Notes under the pieces: generated by a model
What the model saw: the letters and a program-made list of their open reading frames with translations, nothing else
What the model was told of the DNA's origin: nothing
Database searches by the model: none
Assembly: GCA_963788015.1 (NCBI GenBank)
Contig: CAWBEY010000011.1
Span: 1 to 64,000, forward strand
Direction of reading: 5' to 3'
DNA from: JBBRHH01 sp963788015
GTDB lineage: Bacteria > Planctomycetota > Phycisphaerae > Tepidisphaerales > Tepidisphaeraceae
DNA: 64,000 nucleotides
Translations under genes and position numbers: made by a program
Part shown: piece after piece, positions 26,524-37,266 of the stretch
How positions within the stretch are numbered: position 1 is the first letter of the stretch
How the letters are laid out: every line of letters starts with the position of its first letter

Positions 26524-27745
26524 ATGACTCCACCCTCCCGCATCTCCCGCCGCCAATCCCTCACCACCGCCGGCCTCGCCGCCGCCGGCTTTTTGCTTCA
26601 CGAAGCCGCCGCCGCCACCACCGCTCCCTCCACCAACCCCGCCGCCCAGGTGGCCGACCGCGGCTCTTCCATTCGCATCACCCGCCTCGACGCCATGGTC
26701 GCCGGCGCCAAGGCCTACATCAAAATCTCCACCAGCCACAACGTCGTCGGCTGGGGCGAAATCACCGGCCTCGACCCGTCCGTCGCCTGCGCCCTGGCCC
26801 GCAGCCTGTATGAACTTCTCGACGACGAAAATCCCACCCGCATCGAACATCTCTGGCAGAAAATCTACCGCTCCCACCGCGACATGCGCGGCGGCCCGTT
26901 CATGGTCGATACCCTCTCCGCCATCGACATGGCCCTGTGGGACATCACCGGCAAACTCTACGGCGTACCCGTCTACCGCCTTCTGGGCGGCCCCGTGCGC
27001 GACAAGATCCGACTCTACCCCACCGCCAAAGCTATTAAAGTTGGCACGGGCGGCCCGCATCCCTTCTCGGCCGATCCGAGCGACATCACCGGCCTGGTGA
27101 GAATGGTCGAAGACGGCCCGCAAAAAAGTCGGCCCCTCCGGCAGCGTGATGTTCGATGCCCACTGCGCCCTCCCGCCTCCCATGCTCATTCAATTTGCCA
27201 ACGCCATCAAGCCGTATGATGTGCTGTGGATTGAAGAGCCGGCCGTCCCGGGCAACATCGAGGTCTTCAAGCGCATCAAGGCCGCCGTGCAGGTTCCCAT
27301 CGCCACCGGCGAACGCGATCGCACCATCTGGGGCATCATCCCTTATTTGCAGGAACGCTGCATCGACATTCTCCAGCCCGACTGCGGCCAGACCGGCGGC
27401 ATCAGCCAGATGAAAAAAATCGCCAACCTCTGCGAAGCCTACATGATCCCCCTCGCGCCCCACTGCACCATGTCCGAACTGGGCCTCACCGCCAGCCTGC
27501 ACGTCGCGGCCTCGATCCCGTTCTTCCTGATTCACGAAGCGTATCTCGACGGCCACCTTATGCCCCCCGGCGTCGCGAACAAAAACTGGAGCGTCGACGC
27601 CGACGGCTACGCCTCCCTCCCGCAAGGGCCGGGGCTGGGCGTGGAGATGGACGAATCGGCAATCGCCAAAGTCAACGACGATCCCAAGCGCAAATACAAG
27701 TGGCCAGTCCCCAAAGCCCCCGACGGCGCGGTGCGCGATTATTAA
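26524..27745 (+). CDS. Enolase-superfamily (MR/MLE) sugar-acid dehydratase, Tat-exported, one frameshift
   Basis: ATG 26524 begins a Tat signal (SRISRRQSLTTAGLAAAGFL). The capping domain follows (WGEITGLDPSVACALARSLY, MVDTLSAIDMALWDITGKLY, YRLLGGPVRD). After a shift at about 27125, in a C run, the barrel continues: VMFDAHC (metal-binding Asp), WIEEPAVPGN (Glu), ATGERDR (Glu) and APHCTMS (His). The order fits mandelate racemase/galactonate dehydratase relatives. It likely dehydrates an aldonic acid; substrate unknown. It heads a plus-strand group with a transporter and an oxidoreductase. Confidence 0.85.
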
Positions 27746-27824
27746 TTCATCACAATCTTCGTGACCACCACTCCCTCGACGCTCGACCACGCCGCCAAAC
27801 CTTCAAGCCCCGCGCCCGACGCGC

Positions 27825-29157
27825 GTGCGCTACACCGTCCTGGCCTTCCTCTGCGCCCTCTCCTTCCTCACCTACTTTGACCGCGTCTGCATCGTCCGCG
27901 CCCAAGGCGACATCCAGCACGATCTCCACATCGACGACACCCGCATGGGCTGGATCTTCAGCGCCTTCTGGCTGGCCTACGCCCTCTTCGAAATCCCCGG
28001 CGGCTGGCTCGCCGAACGCTTTGGCGCACGCCGCACGCTTACCCGCATTGTCCTGGCCTGGTCCCTCTTCACCGCGCTCTCTGGCTCGGCCACCGGCTTT
28101 CTCTCTCTCCTGGCCTTTCGCTTCTTTTTTGGCGTCGGCGAGGCGGGCGCTTATCCCGGCATCGCCCGCGTCCAATCGCGCTGGTTGCCAGCCAGCGCCC
28201 AAGGCCGGGCCAGCGGCCTGCTCTGGCTCGTCGCACGCTGGGGCGCCGCCTTCTCCCCCATCCTTTTTGGCTCCCTGCTCCGCGCCATCGACACCCATTC
28301 CTTCCGCTCCGCCATCGCCAACATCCCTTATCTCTCAAATCTCCCCGCCTGGCGCATGGGCTTCATCTCCTGCGGCCTGGCCGGCCTGGTCTGGGTTGGC
28401 CTCTTCTACCCCTGGTTTCGCGACGACCCGGCCGAAAAGCCGTCAGTCAACAACGCCGAACGAACCCTCATCGCCGCCAATCGCCCCGCCTCTGATTCCG
28501 AAACCCATTCCAAAACCCCGCGCCACATCTGGCTGGCCATGCTCACCAGCCGCAACCTCTGGGCCCTCTCCCTTGGATATGTCTTCGGCAATTTCGGCTG
28601 GTCGTTCTTCGTCAGTTGGCTTCCCCGTTTCCTGCTTGAAGTGCATCACATCGACTACCGCGGCTCCGAATGGCTGAGCGCTGCTCCAATGCTCTGCTGG
28701 CGGCGTCGCCTGCCTTGCCGGCGGATGGCTCTCCGATGCCATCATCCGCACCACCGGTCGCCACCGCTTTGGCCGGGCCGTCCTGCCCATCGTCGGCCGG
28801 ACTATCGCCGCCATCGCCATCTTCGGCCTCTGCTTCGTCCACACCCCCACCCAGGCGGTCGTCCTCATGTGCATCTGCATGGCGGCCTACGATCTCGGCC
28901 AAAGCGCCAATTGGGCCGCCATCATCGAAATCGGCGGCGCTCACGCCGGCATCGCCGCCGGCTTTGTTAACATGCTCGGCAACCTCGGCGGAAACTTTCT
29001 CCAACCCGTCATCGGCGCCATGATCTTCAACCGTTTTGGCTGGCCCACCCTCTTTGCCGTCTACGCCGCCATGTATCTTCTATCCGCCGCCGCATGGCTT
29101 ATCATCAATCCTGACAAGACGTTCTATCGATCACCAGGCGAACAGCCCACGGCATAA
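27825..29157 (+). CDS. Major facilitator superfamily transporter, frameshifted
   Basis: Twelve hydrophobic segments can be followed. Family motifs are YFDRVCIVRAQGDIQHDL after helix 1, GGWLAERFGARRTLTRIVLA between helices 2 and 3, and FFFGVGEAGAYPGIARVQSR, typical of the anion:cation symporter (sugar acid) branch. A shift near 28695 joins the second half, which includes CICMAAYDLGQSANWAAIIE and GFVNMLGNLGGNFLQPVIGA. The start is uncertain: GTG 27825 is in frame, while GTG 27761 (MTTTPSTLDHAAKP) would fit with another shift. It probably imports the sugar acid used by the preceding dehydratase. Confidence 0.82.
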
Positions 29158-29265
29158 TGACGTCTGGTTGCATGGTGCTGTTGACCAACCGACTTCAACA
29201 CGTCAAATTAGCGGCGGTAACATGAGGGCTACCACCTCACTCGCCTCGCACAGGAGTCAAATTTT

Positions 29266-30308
29266 ATGCCCGTGAAGTACGGCATCATCGGCTGCGGTGC
29301 CATCGCTCAACGCCGCCACCTCCCCGAGTGTCACAGCAACTGTGACTCCCGCGTCGTCGCGGTCGCCGATCCCTCCCCTGGCCGCGCTGAGACCCTCGGC
29401 AAGCAATACAGCGCCACCCCCTTCACCGACTACCACGATCTCCTCAAAGCCCCCGATATCGACGCCGTGGTCGTCTGCGGCCCCAATAGCACGCACGCCC
29501 CCATGAGCATCGAAGCGCTCAATGCCGGCAAGCACGTTTTGTGCGAAAAGCCGATGGCGACCACCCGCGAAGACGCCAGGGCGATGATGGCCGCCGCCAA
29601 AAAGAACAACAAGTTTCTCATGATCGGCCTGAACCAGCGTCTCATGCCCCCGCACGTGCGCGCCAAGGAAATCCTCTCCACCGGCCGCCTCGGCAAGGTC
29701 CTCTCCTTCCGCACCGCCTTCAAACATCCCGGCCCCGAAGGCTGGTCCGTCGATGCCGCCAAATCCTGGTTCTTCAATAAGACCCAGGCCTTCATGGGCG
29801 TCACCGGCGATCTGGGCGTTCATAAAGCCGACCTGATGCGCTGGCTATCTGGGCGAAGAATTTGCCGAAGTTGCCGGCATCATCAGCACGCTCGACAAGC
29901 GCGACGCCGAAGGCAACCTCATCCCCCTGGACGACAACGCCAACCTCCTGCTCAAGACCGTCAGCGGCGTGATCGGCACGATGATCCTCTCCTGGACGAA
30001 CTACGGCGCCTGAAGAAAATTACACCATCCTCTACTGTCAGAACGGCGTGTTGGCCTTAGGCGCTGATCCGGTCTACGGCATCATCGTCACCTACAAAAA
30101 CGGCGATCGCGAAATGCACAAGGTCGGCGAGATGTCCACCAACGTGAAGCAGGTGGCGTCAGGCATCATCGACTCCTTTACCCGCTCCATCCTCACCAAC
30201 GAGCCCCCTGAGATCGACGGCCACGAAGGCTACCAGTCCCTCGACCTGATCCTCACCGCCGCCGACGCCGCCAAAGAAGGCCGCACCCTGAAAATCGGCG
30301 TCCGCTGA
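29266..30308 (+). CDS. Gfo/Idh/MocA-family oxidoreductase, two frameshifts
   Basis: ATG 29266 has AGGAG ten bases upstream. The NAD(P)-binding start is KYGIIGCGAIAQRRHLPE, followed by VVVCGPNSTHAPMSIEAL and HVLCEKPMATTREDA with the catalytic Lys of EKP. VTGDLGVHKADLMRWL leads to a shift near 29848 (EEFAEVAGIISTLDKRDA) and another near 30010 (ENYTILYCQNGVLALGADPV). The end is KEGRTLKIGVR. It oxidises or epimerises a sugar derivative. Position suggests a role in the same pathway as the dehydratase and transporter. Confidence 0.85.
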
Positions 30309-30497
30309 CCAGCCTCTCTTTCGTGCATCACGCCTGTCAATAAACGCCGGTCTCGGCCGCTGCCGGGATTAACAGCACGCTCAGATCGTGTTCCTGTATG
30401 AGCTCATCCTCAACGATTGTGTTCTCGATAATCTGAAGATCAACGGCTATTTCCGGCCTTTGGGAGAGGATGGCCGGCCCATGTCCTTTACATGAGC

Positions 30498-31538
30498 TCA
30501 ATTCGGCTGCACCACGATCTTCATTCCTTTGCGGCTTTCCATTGTTTCAAATGCCTCGTGAACTTTTGACAGCGGGAAGCGGTGCGTAATGAGGGGCTTT
30601 ACGCGCACCAGGCCCTGCTCGAGGAGTCGCACGGCCAATTCGTGGTGGCGCGGGACGCAGCCGTGGGAGCCGGTGAGGAAGCATTCTTTGTAGTGGATGG
30701 TGTTGGACAGGAGGCTCATGGGGCGGGAGTCTTTGGACAGGCCGCCGAACAGGTTGACGTAGCCGCGATGGGCGACCATTTCGATGGCCTGCTCATGGCT
30801 TTCGACGGAACCCGCGGCCGTGATGACGATGTCGGGCCCTTCGCCGCCGGTCAGTTCGCGGCAACGCTTGACGACATCTTCTTCATCGGAGGCGATGTAG
30901 GCGTCGGCCTCGTATTGGCGGGCGATTTCCATGCGGAGCTTGCTGCGCTGCACGCCGATCACCTTCGTTGCCCCCATGATGCGAGCTAGGTCGATCATCA
31001 TGCATCCGATGGGCCCGAGGCCGATGATGACCACTGATTTGCCCAGCGACAAATTCACCAGCTCGAAGCCGTTGATGGCGCATGCCAGCGGCTCGGCCAG
31101 GGCGGCCTCTTCGAAATTCAGCTTCTCGGAAAAGGGCGTCACCGGCCCCTGTTCCAGGAGCAGCCGGGGCAGCTTCATGAACTGCGCGAACGCGCCGGGG
31201 ATCTGATAGCCCACGGCGTAGTTGATGGCGCAGTTGTTTCCCAGGCCGTTGCGGCACCAATGGCATTCGCCGCAGGGAACATCGGCACCGATGGCGACGC
31301 GATCGCCTTCTTTTACGCGGGTTACGTTTTTGCCGACTTTGATCACCACGCCGGCGGTTTCGTGGCCGATGATGGTGGGCGGTTTTACGCGGGGGTTGCC
31401 GTGATGCAGGATTCGCACGTCCGAGCCGCAGATGCTGACGGCTTCGACGCGCATCAAGGCGGAGTGGTCGTCGATTTCGGGCGTGGGGACATCCAGCAGG
31501 GTGAGCTTATTCAGAGCTTGAAGAACGGCGGCTTTCAT
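30498..31538 (-). CDS. Zinc-dependent alcohol/polyol dehydrogenase (MDR family)
   Basis: Intact, 346 residues, preceded by AAAGGAAACGTC. Catalytic zinc ligands are in ICGSD and GHETAGVV; structural zinc is bound by CGECHWCRNGLGNNC. The NAD fold is SVVIIGLGPIGCMMIDLAR. It belongs with sorbitol or threonine dehydrogenases. It is the last gene of a minus-strand group (isomerase, epimerase, dehydrogenase, dehydrogenase), 39 bases after the previous gene. The likely substrate is a polyol or keto-sugar. Confidence 0.88.
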   Translation of the reverse strand: MKAAVLQALNKLTLLDVPTPEIDDHSALMRVEAVSICGSDVRILHHGNPRVKPPTIIGHETAGVVIKVGKNVTRVKEGDRVAIGADVPCGECHWCRNGLGNNCAINYAVGYQIPGAFAQFMKLPRLLLEQGPVTPFSEKLNFEEAALAEPLACAINGFELVNLSLGKSVVIIGLGPIGCMMIDLARIMGATKVIGVQRSKLRMEIARQYEADAYIASDEEDVVKRCRELTGGEGPDIVITAAGSVESHEQAIEMVAHRGYVNLFGGLSKDSRPMSLLSNTIHYKECFLTGSHGCVPRHHELAVRLLEQGLVRVKPLITHRFPLSKVHEAFETMESRKGMKIVVQPN

Positions 31539-31577
31539 GACGTTTCCTTTGGTTGCAATAGAGGTAAATCAGTTTTG

Positions 31578-32643
31578 TTACGGATGGATCAAGACCTTTG
31601 AGTAAAACTCGCGCTGCTCCTTGATGCCGGCGAGCACATCGGCGGCCTCGGGCAGGGCGACGCTATGTGTAATCAGCGGCTTGAGCGGCAGCGAGCCGTT
31701 GGCCATCGCGGCGAGGCTGGCGCGCCAGTCGTCATCATTGCCCGCAGCGCTGTAATCGGAATTCCAGGTGCCTAACAGGCGCACTTCGCGCCGCATCAAT
31801 TGGGACAGGAGATTGGCTGGGACGGTGACGTCGGCGCTGGGGTTTCCCAGGAGCACAACGGCTCCGCCGCGCCGGGCAGTGCCCATGGCCTGGAGCAGCG
31901 TGGCGGGGACGCCGGCGCCGTCGATGCAAAGGTGCGCGCCGTCACCGCCGGTTAACTCATTGACGGCGGCCACAGGATCTTTGGCGCGGCTATTCAGCGC
32001 GAGCGTGAAGCCGAGTTTCCTGGCCAGCTCCAGCTTTTCGGGCACGAGGTCAAAGATGATGACCTGCGCCGCGCCCATCGCCCGGGACCACAGGGCCACC
32101 ATCAGGCCGATGGGGCCGGCGCCGAAGATGGCGACGGTTTGGCCGATGATTGGCGTGCCCACGCGCTTCACGGCATGGAGGGCGACGGCGGCCGGCTCGG
32201 TCATGGCCGCTTCTTCGAGGCTGACGCCTGCCGGCACGCGGATGAGGTTGCGTTCGGGCGCGACGACGTACTGGGCGAATCCGCCGTCGGAGCGGGAACC
32301 CAGATAATCGTAATCGTGGCACTGGACGTACTGCCCCTTTTCGCAGGCCGCGCATCGGCCGCACCACAGGAGGGGGAACACGGCGACGCGGTCGCCGATA
32401 TGCACGCTGTTCACGCCCTCGCCGACGGCCTCCACGGTTCCGGCGAATTCGTGGCCGCAGACGGTGGGGAAATGATAAGTGCCTTTGGAGAAGATGCGAG
32501 GAATGTCGGAGCCGCAGACGCCGCAGAAGCCGATTCGCACCAGCGCCGCGCCGGGGCCGGGCTGGGGCCGGGCGATGGACTCGTAGCGAAGATCGCCCAC
32601 GGCGTGCAGCACCAGCGCTTTCATCGTTGTCGAGTCGTTCATT
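31578..32643 (-). CDS. Zinc-dependent dehydrogenase, galactitol-1-phosphate dehydrogenase-like
   Basis: From ATG 32643 (MNDSTTMKALVLHAVGDLRY) with AGAGGAGG eight bases upstream. Zinc motifs are CGVCGSD, GHEFAGTVEAVGEG and CGRCAACEKGQYVQC; the NAD fold is TVAIFGAGPIGLMVALWSRA. The frame continues without a stop from the epimerase gene upstream, so it appears as a fusion, but the internal ribosome binding site and the usual start MKALVL argue for a separate protein of about 354 residues. It probably oxidises a sugar alcohol or its phosphate. Confidence 0.85.
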
Positions 32644-33311
32644 GGGCCGCCTCCTCTGCGCATTTTCAATCCGGTTGCGATGGCCTCGCGCGTTCTGGCG
32701 AAGTTGTCCTTCAGCGTCGCCCCTTTGTGGAATACGCTGCTGGTCCCGGCCACCAGGATACTCGCGCCGGCGTCCACCATTTTTGGGATGTTTTCGAAGC
32801 TGACATTGCCATCGACCTGAATCGGAATTTCTTTCGCACGCGACCTGAGCAAACGCCGGCAGTCGGCGATTTTCTGGATGGCGTTTTTGACCAGTTTCTG
32901 CCCGGCGAAACCGGGGTTGACGGTCATGATGAGAATGAAGTCGAGGCTGTCGAGCACGTAGTCCAGGGCCGATAGAGGCGTGGCGGGGTTGAGTGCCACA
33001 CCGGCCTTAATGCCCTTTTCGCGGATGAGGCTTAGCGTGCGATCGAGATGCCTGGCCGATTCTACGTGTACGGAAATCTGCTCGACACCGATTTTGGACA
33101 GCTCGTGAATGAACAAGTCATTGTTTTCGACCATCAGGTGGACGTCGAAAGGGACGGCGGTTTTTGGCCGAAGTTGCTCGAGAATTCCCAGGCCCATGGG
33201 CATGTTGGGGGCGAAGTGGGCATCCATCAAGTCAAAGTGAAACAGATCGGTTCCGGCCTCTTCCAGTTGCCGAACGTGCCGCTCGAAGTTCAGCATGTCA
33301 GCGCACATCAT
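32644..33311 (-). CDS. Ribulose-phosphate 3-epimerase-like protein, open into the next gene
   Basis: The TIM-barrel epimerase has HFDLMDAHFAPN (metal His and acid Asp), PFDVHLMVENND, VNPGFAGQKLVKNAI and IQVDGNVSFENIPKMVDAGA, ending FARTREAIATGLKMR. The start ATG 33311 overlaps the TGA of the isomerase gene (ATGA). No stop occurs before the dehydrogenase start at 32643; a one-base change would put a TGA near 32667. Normal family length (about 220 residues) matches this span. It may epimerise a rare ketose phosphate rather than ribulose 5-phosphate. Confidence 0.8.
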
Positions 33312-34317
33312 GGACGGCGCGATCTGAACGGCGGTCCTTGTTGCAAGCGAGATGGGGGCTTGCGCTTTTGTTTCTGCCCGTTTTTCTGACAGTTTGGTGC
33401 GAAGGCGTCTTTCAGGTATCGCAGTGATTCACGCAGCATTCCTTCTAACTGCGGATCGGAGTAATCGCGCCCAGTTTCGGGCCGCCGATTTCAAGGTAGC
33501 CGACCATAGTTTTGACAGGCAGTTCGGCTGCTCGTGCCAGCAGGCGATCGCGGAAGTCTTCGACGCGGACGATGCCTTTTTCGCGCTCGGCGGCTGAGAA
33601 GCCGAAGGTTGAATTGAACAGCTTGTCGGTATTTTTCAGGTGCAGTTCGGACGTGTAGGGAAGCGCTGCCTCGAACAGTTGCATGTTGTCGAACTTCACC
33701 TGTTTGTCGGCGGTGGCGTAGCCGTGGGCGATGTCGAGACAATATCCGACTTTCGCGGTGGAGGTGGGATTGGCCGCGTGATGGGCGCTGAGTTCCTGGG
33801 CCATCTCGCGCATTTCGTCGGGCAGGGTGGGCGGCTCGGCAAGGCATGACATCGGTTCAATGGTGAGCCATTCCACCCCTTCACTGGCGGCCACCTGCAT
33901 CAGTTCTTTCATGTGACGAAGATACGTCTTCACACCGGCCGGCTTGGAGCCAATGCGGTCGCGGAGCACCGCGCCGGGATTGGAGCCGACTGATTTGGCC
34001 CCCACCAGTCGCCCGACCTGGATGAGCCGCTCGAAGTTTTTGCGGGCCAGATCTACCCAGCCGGGGCCGTCGTCGCGAAAGAAACCGCCAAGCTCGCGAT
34101 GGGCGGTGAAGATGCTGTCGATGACGAGGCCGTGGTCCTCGGCCCGCCGGCGCAGGTCACTGAAATACGCGTCGGGCAACTGGTAGATTTCGAAGAACGT
34201 GCCCAACTGCACGTGCTGAACCTTTTCCTCGGCCAGCAGTCCGAAGAGCCAGTCGAAGGAGTAGCGATATTCAATGGGGTCGGTTTTTAGTCCAAGCTCA
34301 AGAGACAGGGTCGCCAC
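33308..34317 (-). CDS. Sugar phosphate isomerase/epimerase (AP endonuclease 2 TIM barrel), one frameshift
   Basis: Begins MATLSLELGLKTDPIEYRYS and shows barrel motifs IDSIFTAHRELGGFF, VGAKSVGSNPGA, WLTIEPMSCLAEPPTLPDE, VGYCLDIAHGYA and TSELHLKNTDKLFN. The straight frame stops at 33445; a shift at about 33455 continues PQLEGMLRESLRYLKDAF, the usual final helix, and runs to a TGA at 33308-33310 overlapping the epimerase start. It is first in the minus-strand catabolic group and divergent from the DeoR-type regulator. Substrate is unknown. Confidence 0.78.
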
Positions 34318-34478
34318 GGGTGTCCTTTAGTGGAGCGGGACAAATAATCAACTTCGATCAATTCCAATCATATTACGTCATCTGAAAGATCAATGCAAGT
34401 CTTTTTTGCTCAACATTTTTCATTTTAAGCCGTAGGTATGAGTGCTGTCAGAAAATCGAAGGGAGTTTGTAACCCTCC
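34318..34478. promoter_or_regulatory. Divergent AT-rich control region
   Basis: The gap between the DeoR-type gene and the sugar operon is clearly AT-richer than both. It contains GATCAAT twice (34353-34359 and 34389-34395) and the T-rich ACATTTTTCATTTTAA near 34412. DeoR proteins often bind short A/T-rich direct repeats, so an operator here is plausible, but I cannot define it. No clean -35/-10 pair stands out. Confidence 0.35.
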
Positions 34479-35268
34479 ATGATCTCCACACTGCGTCACA
34501 TGACCTCTTACGAACGACAGGATCTGATCCTCAAGGCGCTGAGCGAACGCAAGTTCCTTGGCGTTGCGGATGCCGTTGAACTGACGGCGGCCAGCCCGGC
34601 GACGGTTCGTCGCGACTTTATTGAGCTGGCGGAAAAGGGCGTGGTTCGCCGGCATCGGGGCGGGCATCGCCACCATGCAGGGGGACGACATGATTCCATT
34701 CGCGCTGCGGGAGGTGCAGTATTCTGATGCCAAGGAGGCGCTGGCGGGGCGGGCTGCGAAACTGCTGAATCCTGGCGATGCGGTGATCGTTGATGGCGGC
34801 ACAACCACGTTTCACCTGGCCTCGTGCCTTCCCAGTTTTCCCCTGCACATCATTACCAACTCGCTGCGACTGGCGAGTGTTCTGGATGAAAAGTCGCGGC
34901 ATCACAAGGGGCTGGAAGTCTTCCTTACCGGGGGATATCTCTACCCCAACTCTGGGCTATTGGTTGGGCCTGGCGCCCAGTCGAGCCTTGCCCAGTATCA
35001 TGCCCGCTGGGCATTTCTTTCGGTTGGCGGGCTTACGACGGACGGTTTGTTTAACACCAACGAGCTTGTGGTTGAAACCGAGCGCCGCATGATCGCCAGC
35101 GCCGAACGCGTGGCCGTCCTGGCCGACGCCAGCAAGATCAACCGACACGCGATGTGTCAGGTTTGTACGCTGGACGAAATCGACTGCCTCGTCACCAACC
35201 ACTCCGAGGAAAACAGCGACACCCTCAAAAGATTTGAGGACGCGGGCGTGGAAGTGATTCGCGTCTGA
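34479..35268 (+). CDS. DeoR-family transcriptional regulator, one frameshift
   Basis: The N-terminal helix-turn-helix is YERQDLILKALSERKFLGVA and TAASPATVRRDFIELAEKG; ATG 34500 is an alternative start. After a shift at about 34665 the sugar-phosphate sensing domain follows: DAVIVDGGTTTFHLASCL, LHIITNSLRLASVL, VFLTGGYLYPNSGLLVGP and VAVLADASKINRHAMCQV. DeoR proteins usually repress sugar operons until a phosphorylated sugar binds. It faces the isomerase-epimerase-dehydrogenase group across an AT-rich 161-base gap, so it probably controls that group. Confidence 0.85.
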
Positions 35269-35311
35269 TAGAGCCCTTGCCACCCCTTGCGGCTCGCCCC
35301 ATCATTCCGGC

Positions 35312-35857
35312 ATGAAAATATATACCCGCACCGGCGACGATGGATCGACGGGGCTGTTTGGCGGCCAGCGTGTGCGCAAGGATGATCCGCGCATCGACTG
35401 TTACGGCACGATTGATGAGTTGAACGCCGCCATCGGCCACGCCGCTATTGTTGCGCCTGTGCCTATTGTTGACGCGCTCCACCAGATTCAGAACGAGCTT
35501 TTCGTGCTGGGCTCACACCTGGCAACGCCGGAGACGAGCCCGTCGGCGGCGTCTTTGCCGCATTTTGATGAGGCGTGTATTTCGCGACTTGAGATGGAGA
35601 TGGATTCGGCGACCGATCAGCTTCCAGCGCTGCGGAATTTCATTTTGCCGGGCGGGGTGGAGTCGGCGGGTCGGCTTCACATTGCCCGCACGATTTGCCG
35701 GAGGGCTGAGCGGTTACTGGTGGCGTTTGCGCAGGATCGGCCGGTGCCGCATGTGTTTTTGATTTACCTGAATCGCCTGAGTGACTGGTTTTTTGTGCAG
35801 GCGCGCCTCGCAAACCACCTGGCGGGCGCTTGCGACACTCCCTGGGTCAAAACTTGA
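35312..35857 (+). CDS. pduO: ATP:cob(I)alamin adenosyltransferase (PduO type)
   Basis: Intact, 181 residues. The diagnostic N-terminus MKIYTRTGDDGSTGLFGGQR and the C-terminal ARTICRRAERLLVAF are both present, with YGTIDELNAAIGHA between. It converts cob(I)alamin to adenosylcobalamin with ATP. It starts 43 bases after the DeoR-type gene. No B12-dependent enzyme is in the window, so its client is elsewhere. Confidence 0.92.
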   Translation: MKIYTRTGDDGSTGLFGGQRVRKDDPRIDCYGTIDELNAAIGHAAIVAPVPIVDALHQIQNELFVLGSHLATPETSPSAASLPHFDEACISRLEMEMDSATDQLPALRNFILPGGVESAGRLHIARTICRRAERLLVAFAQDRPVPHVFLIYLNRLSDWFFVQARLANHLAGACDTPWVKT

Positions 35858-35867
35858 ATCCCACCTG

Positions 35868-37254
35868 TCAGACGCCCGGCGCGGCCACCGGGTTGCGGAC
35901 CTGGTCAATGTTGGGACGGGCGCGTGCATCTTTTGAGAGTTCATCGACCAGGCGGCGCAGGGCTTTGCGGTAGCTCCAGTGCTCCACCTCCAGATAGTGG
36001 CGTGTTGAATCTTTGTAGTGAATGCCGCCGTCGAGATTGATGTTGAGTTGTGACTTGGTGCGCCGGAACTTATCCACCGAGGCCCATTCCTCCCGCAACC
36101 CCTGCACGTAAGTTGCGACGGCCTTGCTCTGCCAGTGAACCAGGCCAAACTGGCCGCTGTCGGGTTGGATCAGGCCGATGACGAAAAGGTTGTCGAAGGC
36201 GGGATGGAAAACGTTGTAAGCCAGTCGCGGCCGGCCGTCCTGCCAGTTCAACAGAGCTGTGTCGATAAACGGGAAGACGATGTTGTAGCCGGTCGCGTAG
36301 ACAATCAGATCGACTTCCTGCGCGGTGCCGTCGGTGAAGTGAACAGTCTTTCCATCCAGCCGCAGGATTTCGGGCTTGGGGGCGATTGCGCCATGCTGCA
36401 CGTAATACAGCAGCAGCGTGTTGACGATGGGGTGGGTTTCGAACAGCTTGTGATCGGGCTTCGGCAGGCCAAATCTCTGGGGCGATCCCACCGCCAGCCT
36501 CAGCGCAGTCCGGATGATGCCGCGTCGCATCGACAGCGGAACTCCCGCCTTGAGCAGTTTGTCGACCATTCGGTCGGAGGGCCTGCCGAAGAGGTACTTG
36601 GGGATATACCAGTAGCCTCGCCGGGTGGAATGAAAAGTGGCGGCCGCGTGCTGCGCGGCTTCGCAGGCGATGTCACACCCGCTGTTACCGCCGCCGACCA
36701 CCAGAACGCGTTTTGCGGCCAGGGCGTCGGGGGTGCGGTAGTCGGCCGAGTGCATCACCTGGCCGGAAAATTCGCCTTCATATTTGGGGAATTTGGGCGA
36801 CCAGTTGTGACCGTTGGCGACTACTACTCCGCCATAGCGCCGGGTTTGTCCTGATGCCAGCGTGACCCGCCAATGTGGGGCGGGGGAAGCTGAAGCGCTG
36901 GTGCTTTCGGGGCTGATCCGCTCCACGCTGGTGCTGAATTCGATTTGCCGGTCGATGCCAAAGTGGGCCGCGTAGGCCTGCAGGTATTCCAGAACCTGCG
37001 CGTGGTGGGGGTAGTCGGGATAGTGCGATGGAAATGGAAAATCCGGGAACTGCGTGAAGCTCTTGGAAGAGATCATCCGCGTCGAGCGGTAGACACGGGC
37101 GCAGGGTTTGTTGTAGTTCCAGTTGCCGCCAAGCTGGTCCTCGCGCTCGAGGATGTCCGCGCAGGCCATGGTCTTTGAGATTGTGCGCGGCCGCCAGACC
37201 GGAGCTTCCGCCGCCGATGATGCAGATGCGATCTGAGCGGTCAATGATGTCCAT
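35868..37254 (-). CDS. Flavin-containing monooxygenase, one frameshift
   Basis: ATG 37254 begins MDIIDRSDRICIIGGGSSGL, the FAD-binding motif, continuing AAAHNLKDHGLR. A shift near 37160 leads to ADILEREDQLGGNWNYNKPC. The family signature FSGQVMHSADYR and the NADPH motif RVLVVGGGNSGCDIACEAA follow, then DLIVYATGYNIVFPF. Bridged length is about 462 residues. It would oxygenate a soft nucleophile or carry out Baeyer-Villiger oxidation. An SDR gene lies 12 bases upstream on the same strand, so they form an operon; such pairs occur in lipid or terpenoid metabolism (inference). Confidence 0.85.
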
Positions 37255-37266
37255 GTTCAGGAATGG

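Noticed and set aside
30389..30494. Short plus-strand frame with FLYELILNDCVLDNLKINGY
   Set aside because: Protein-like, but only about 35 codons, no start signal and no recognisable family.
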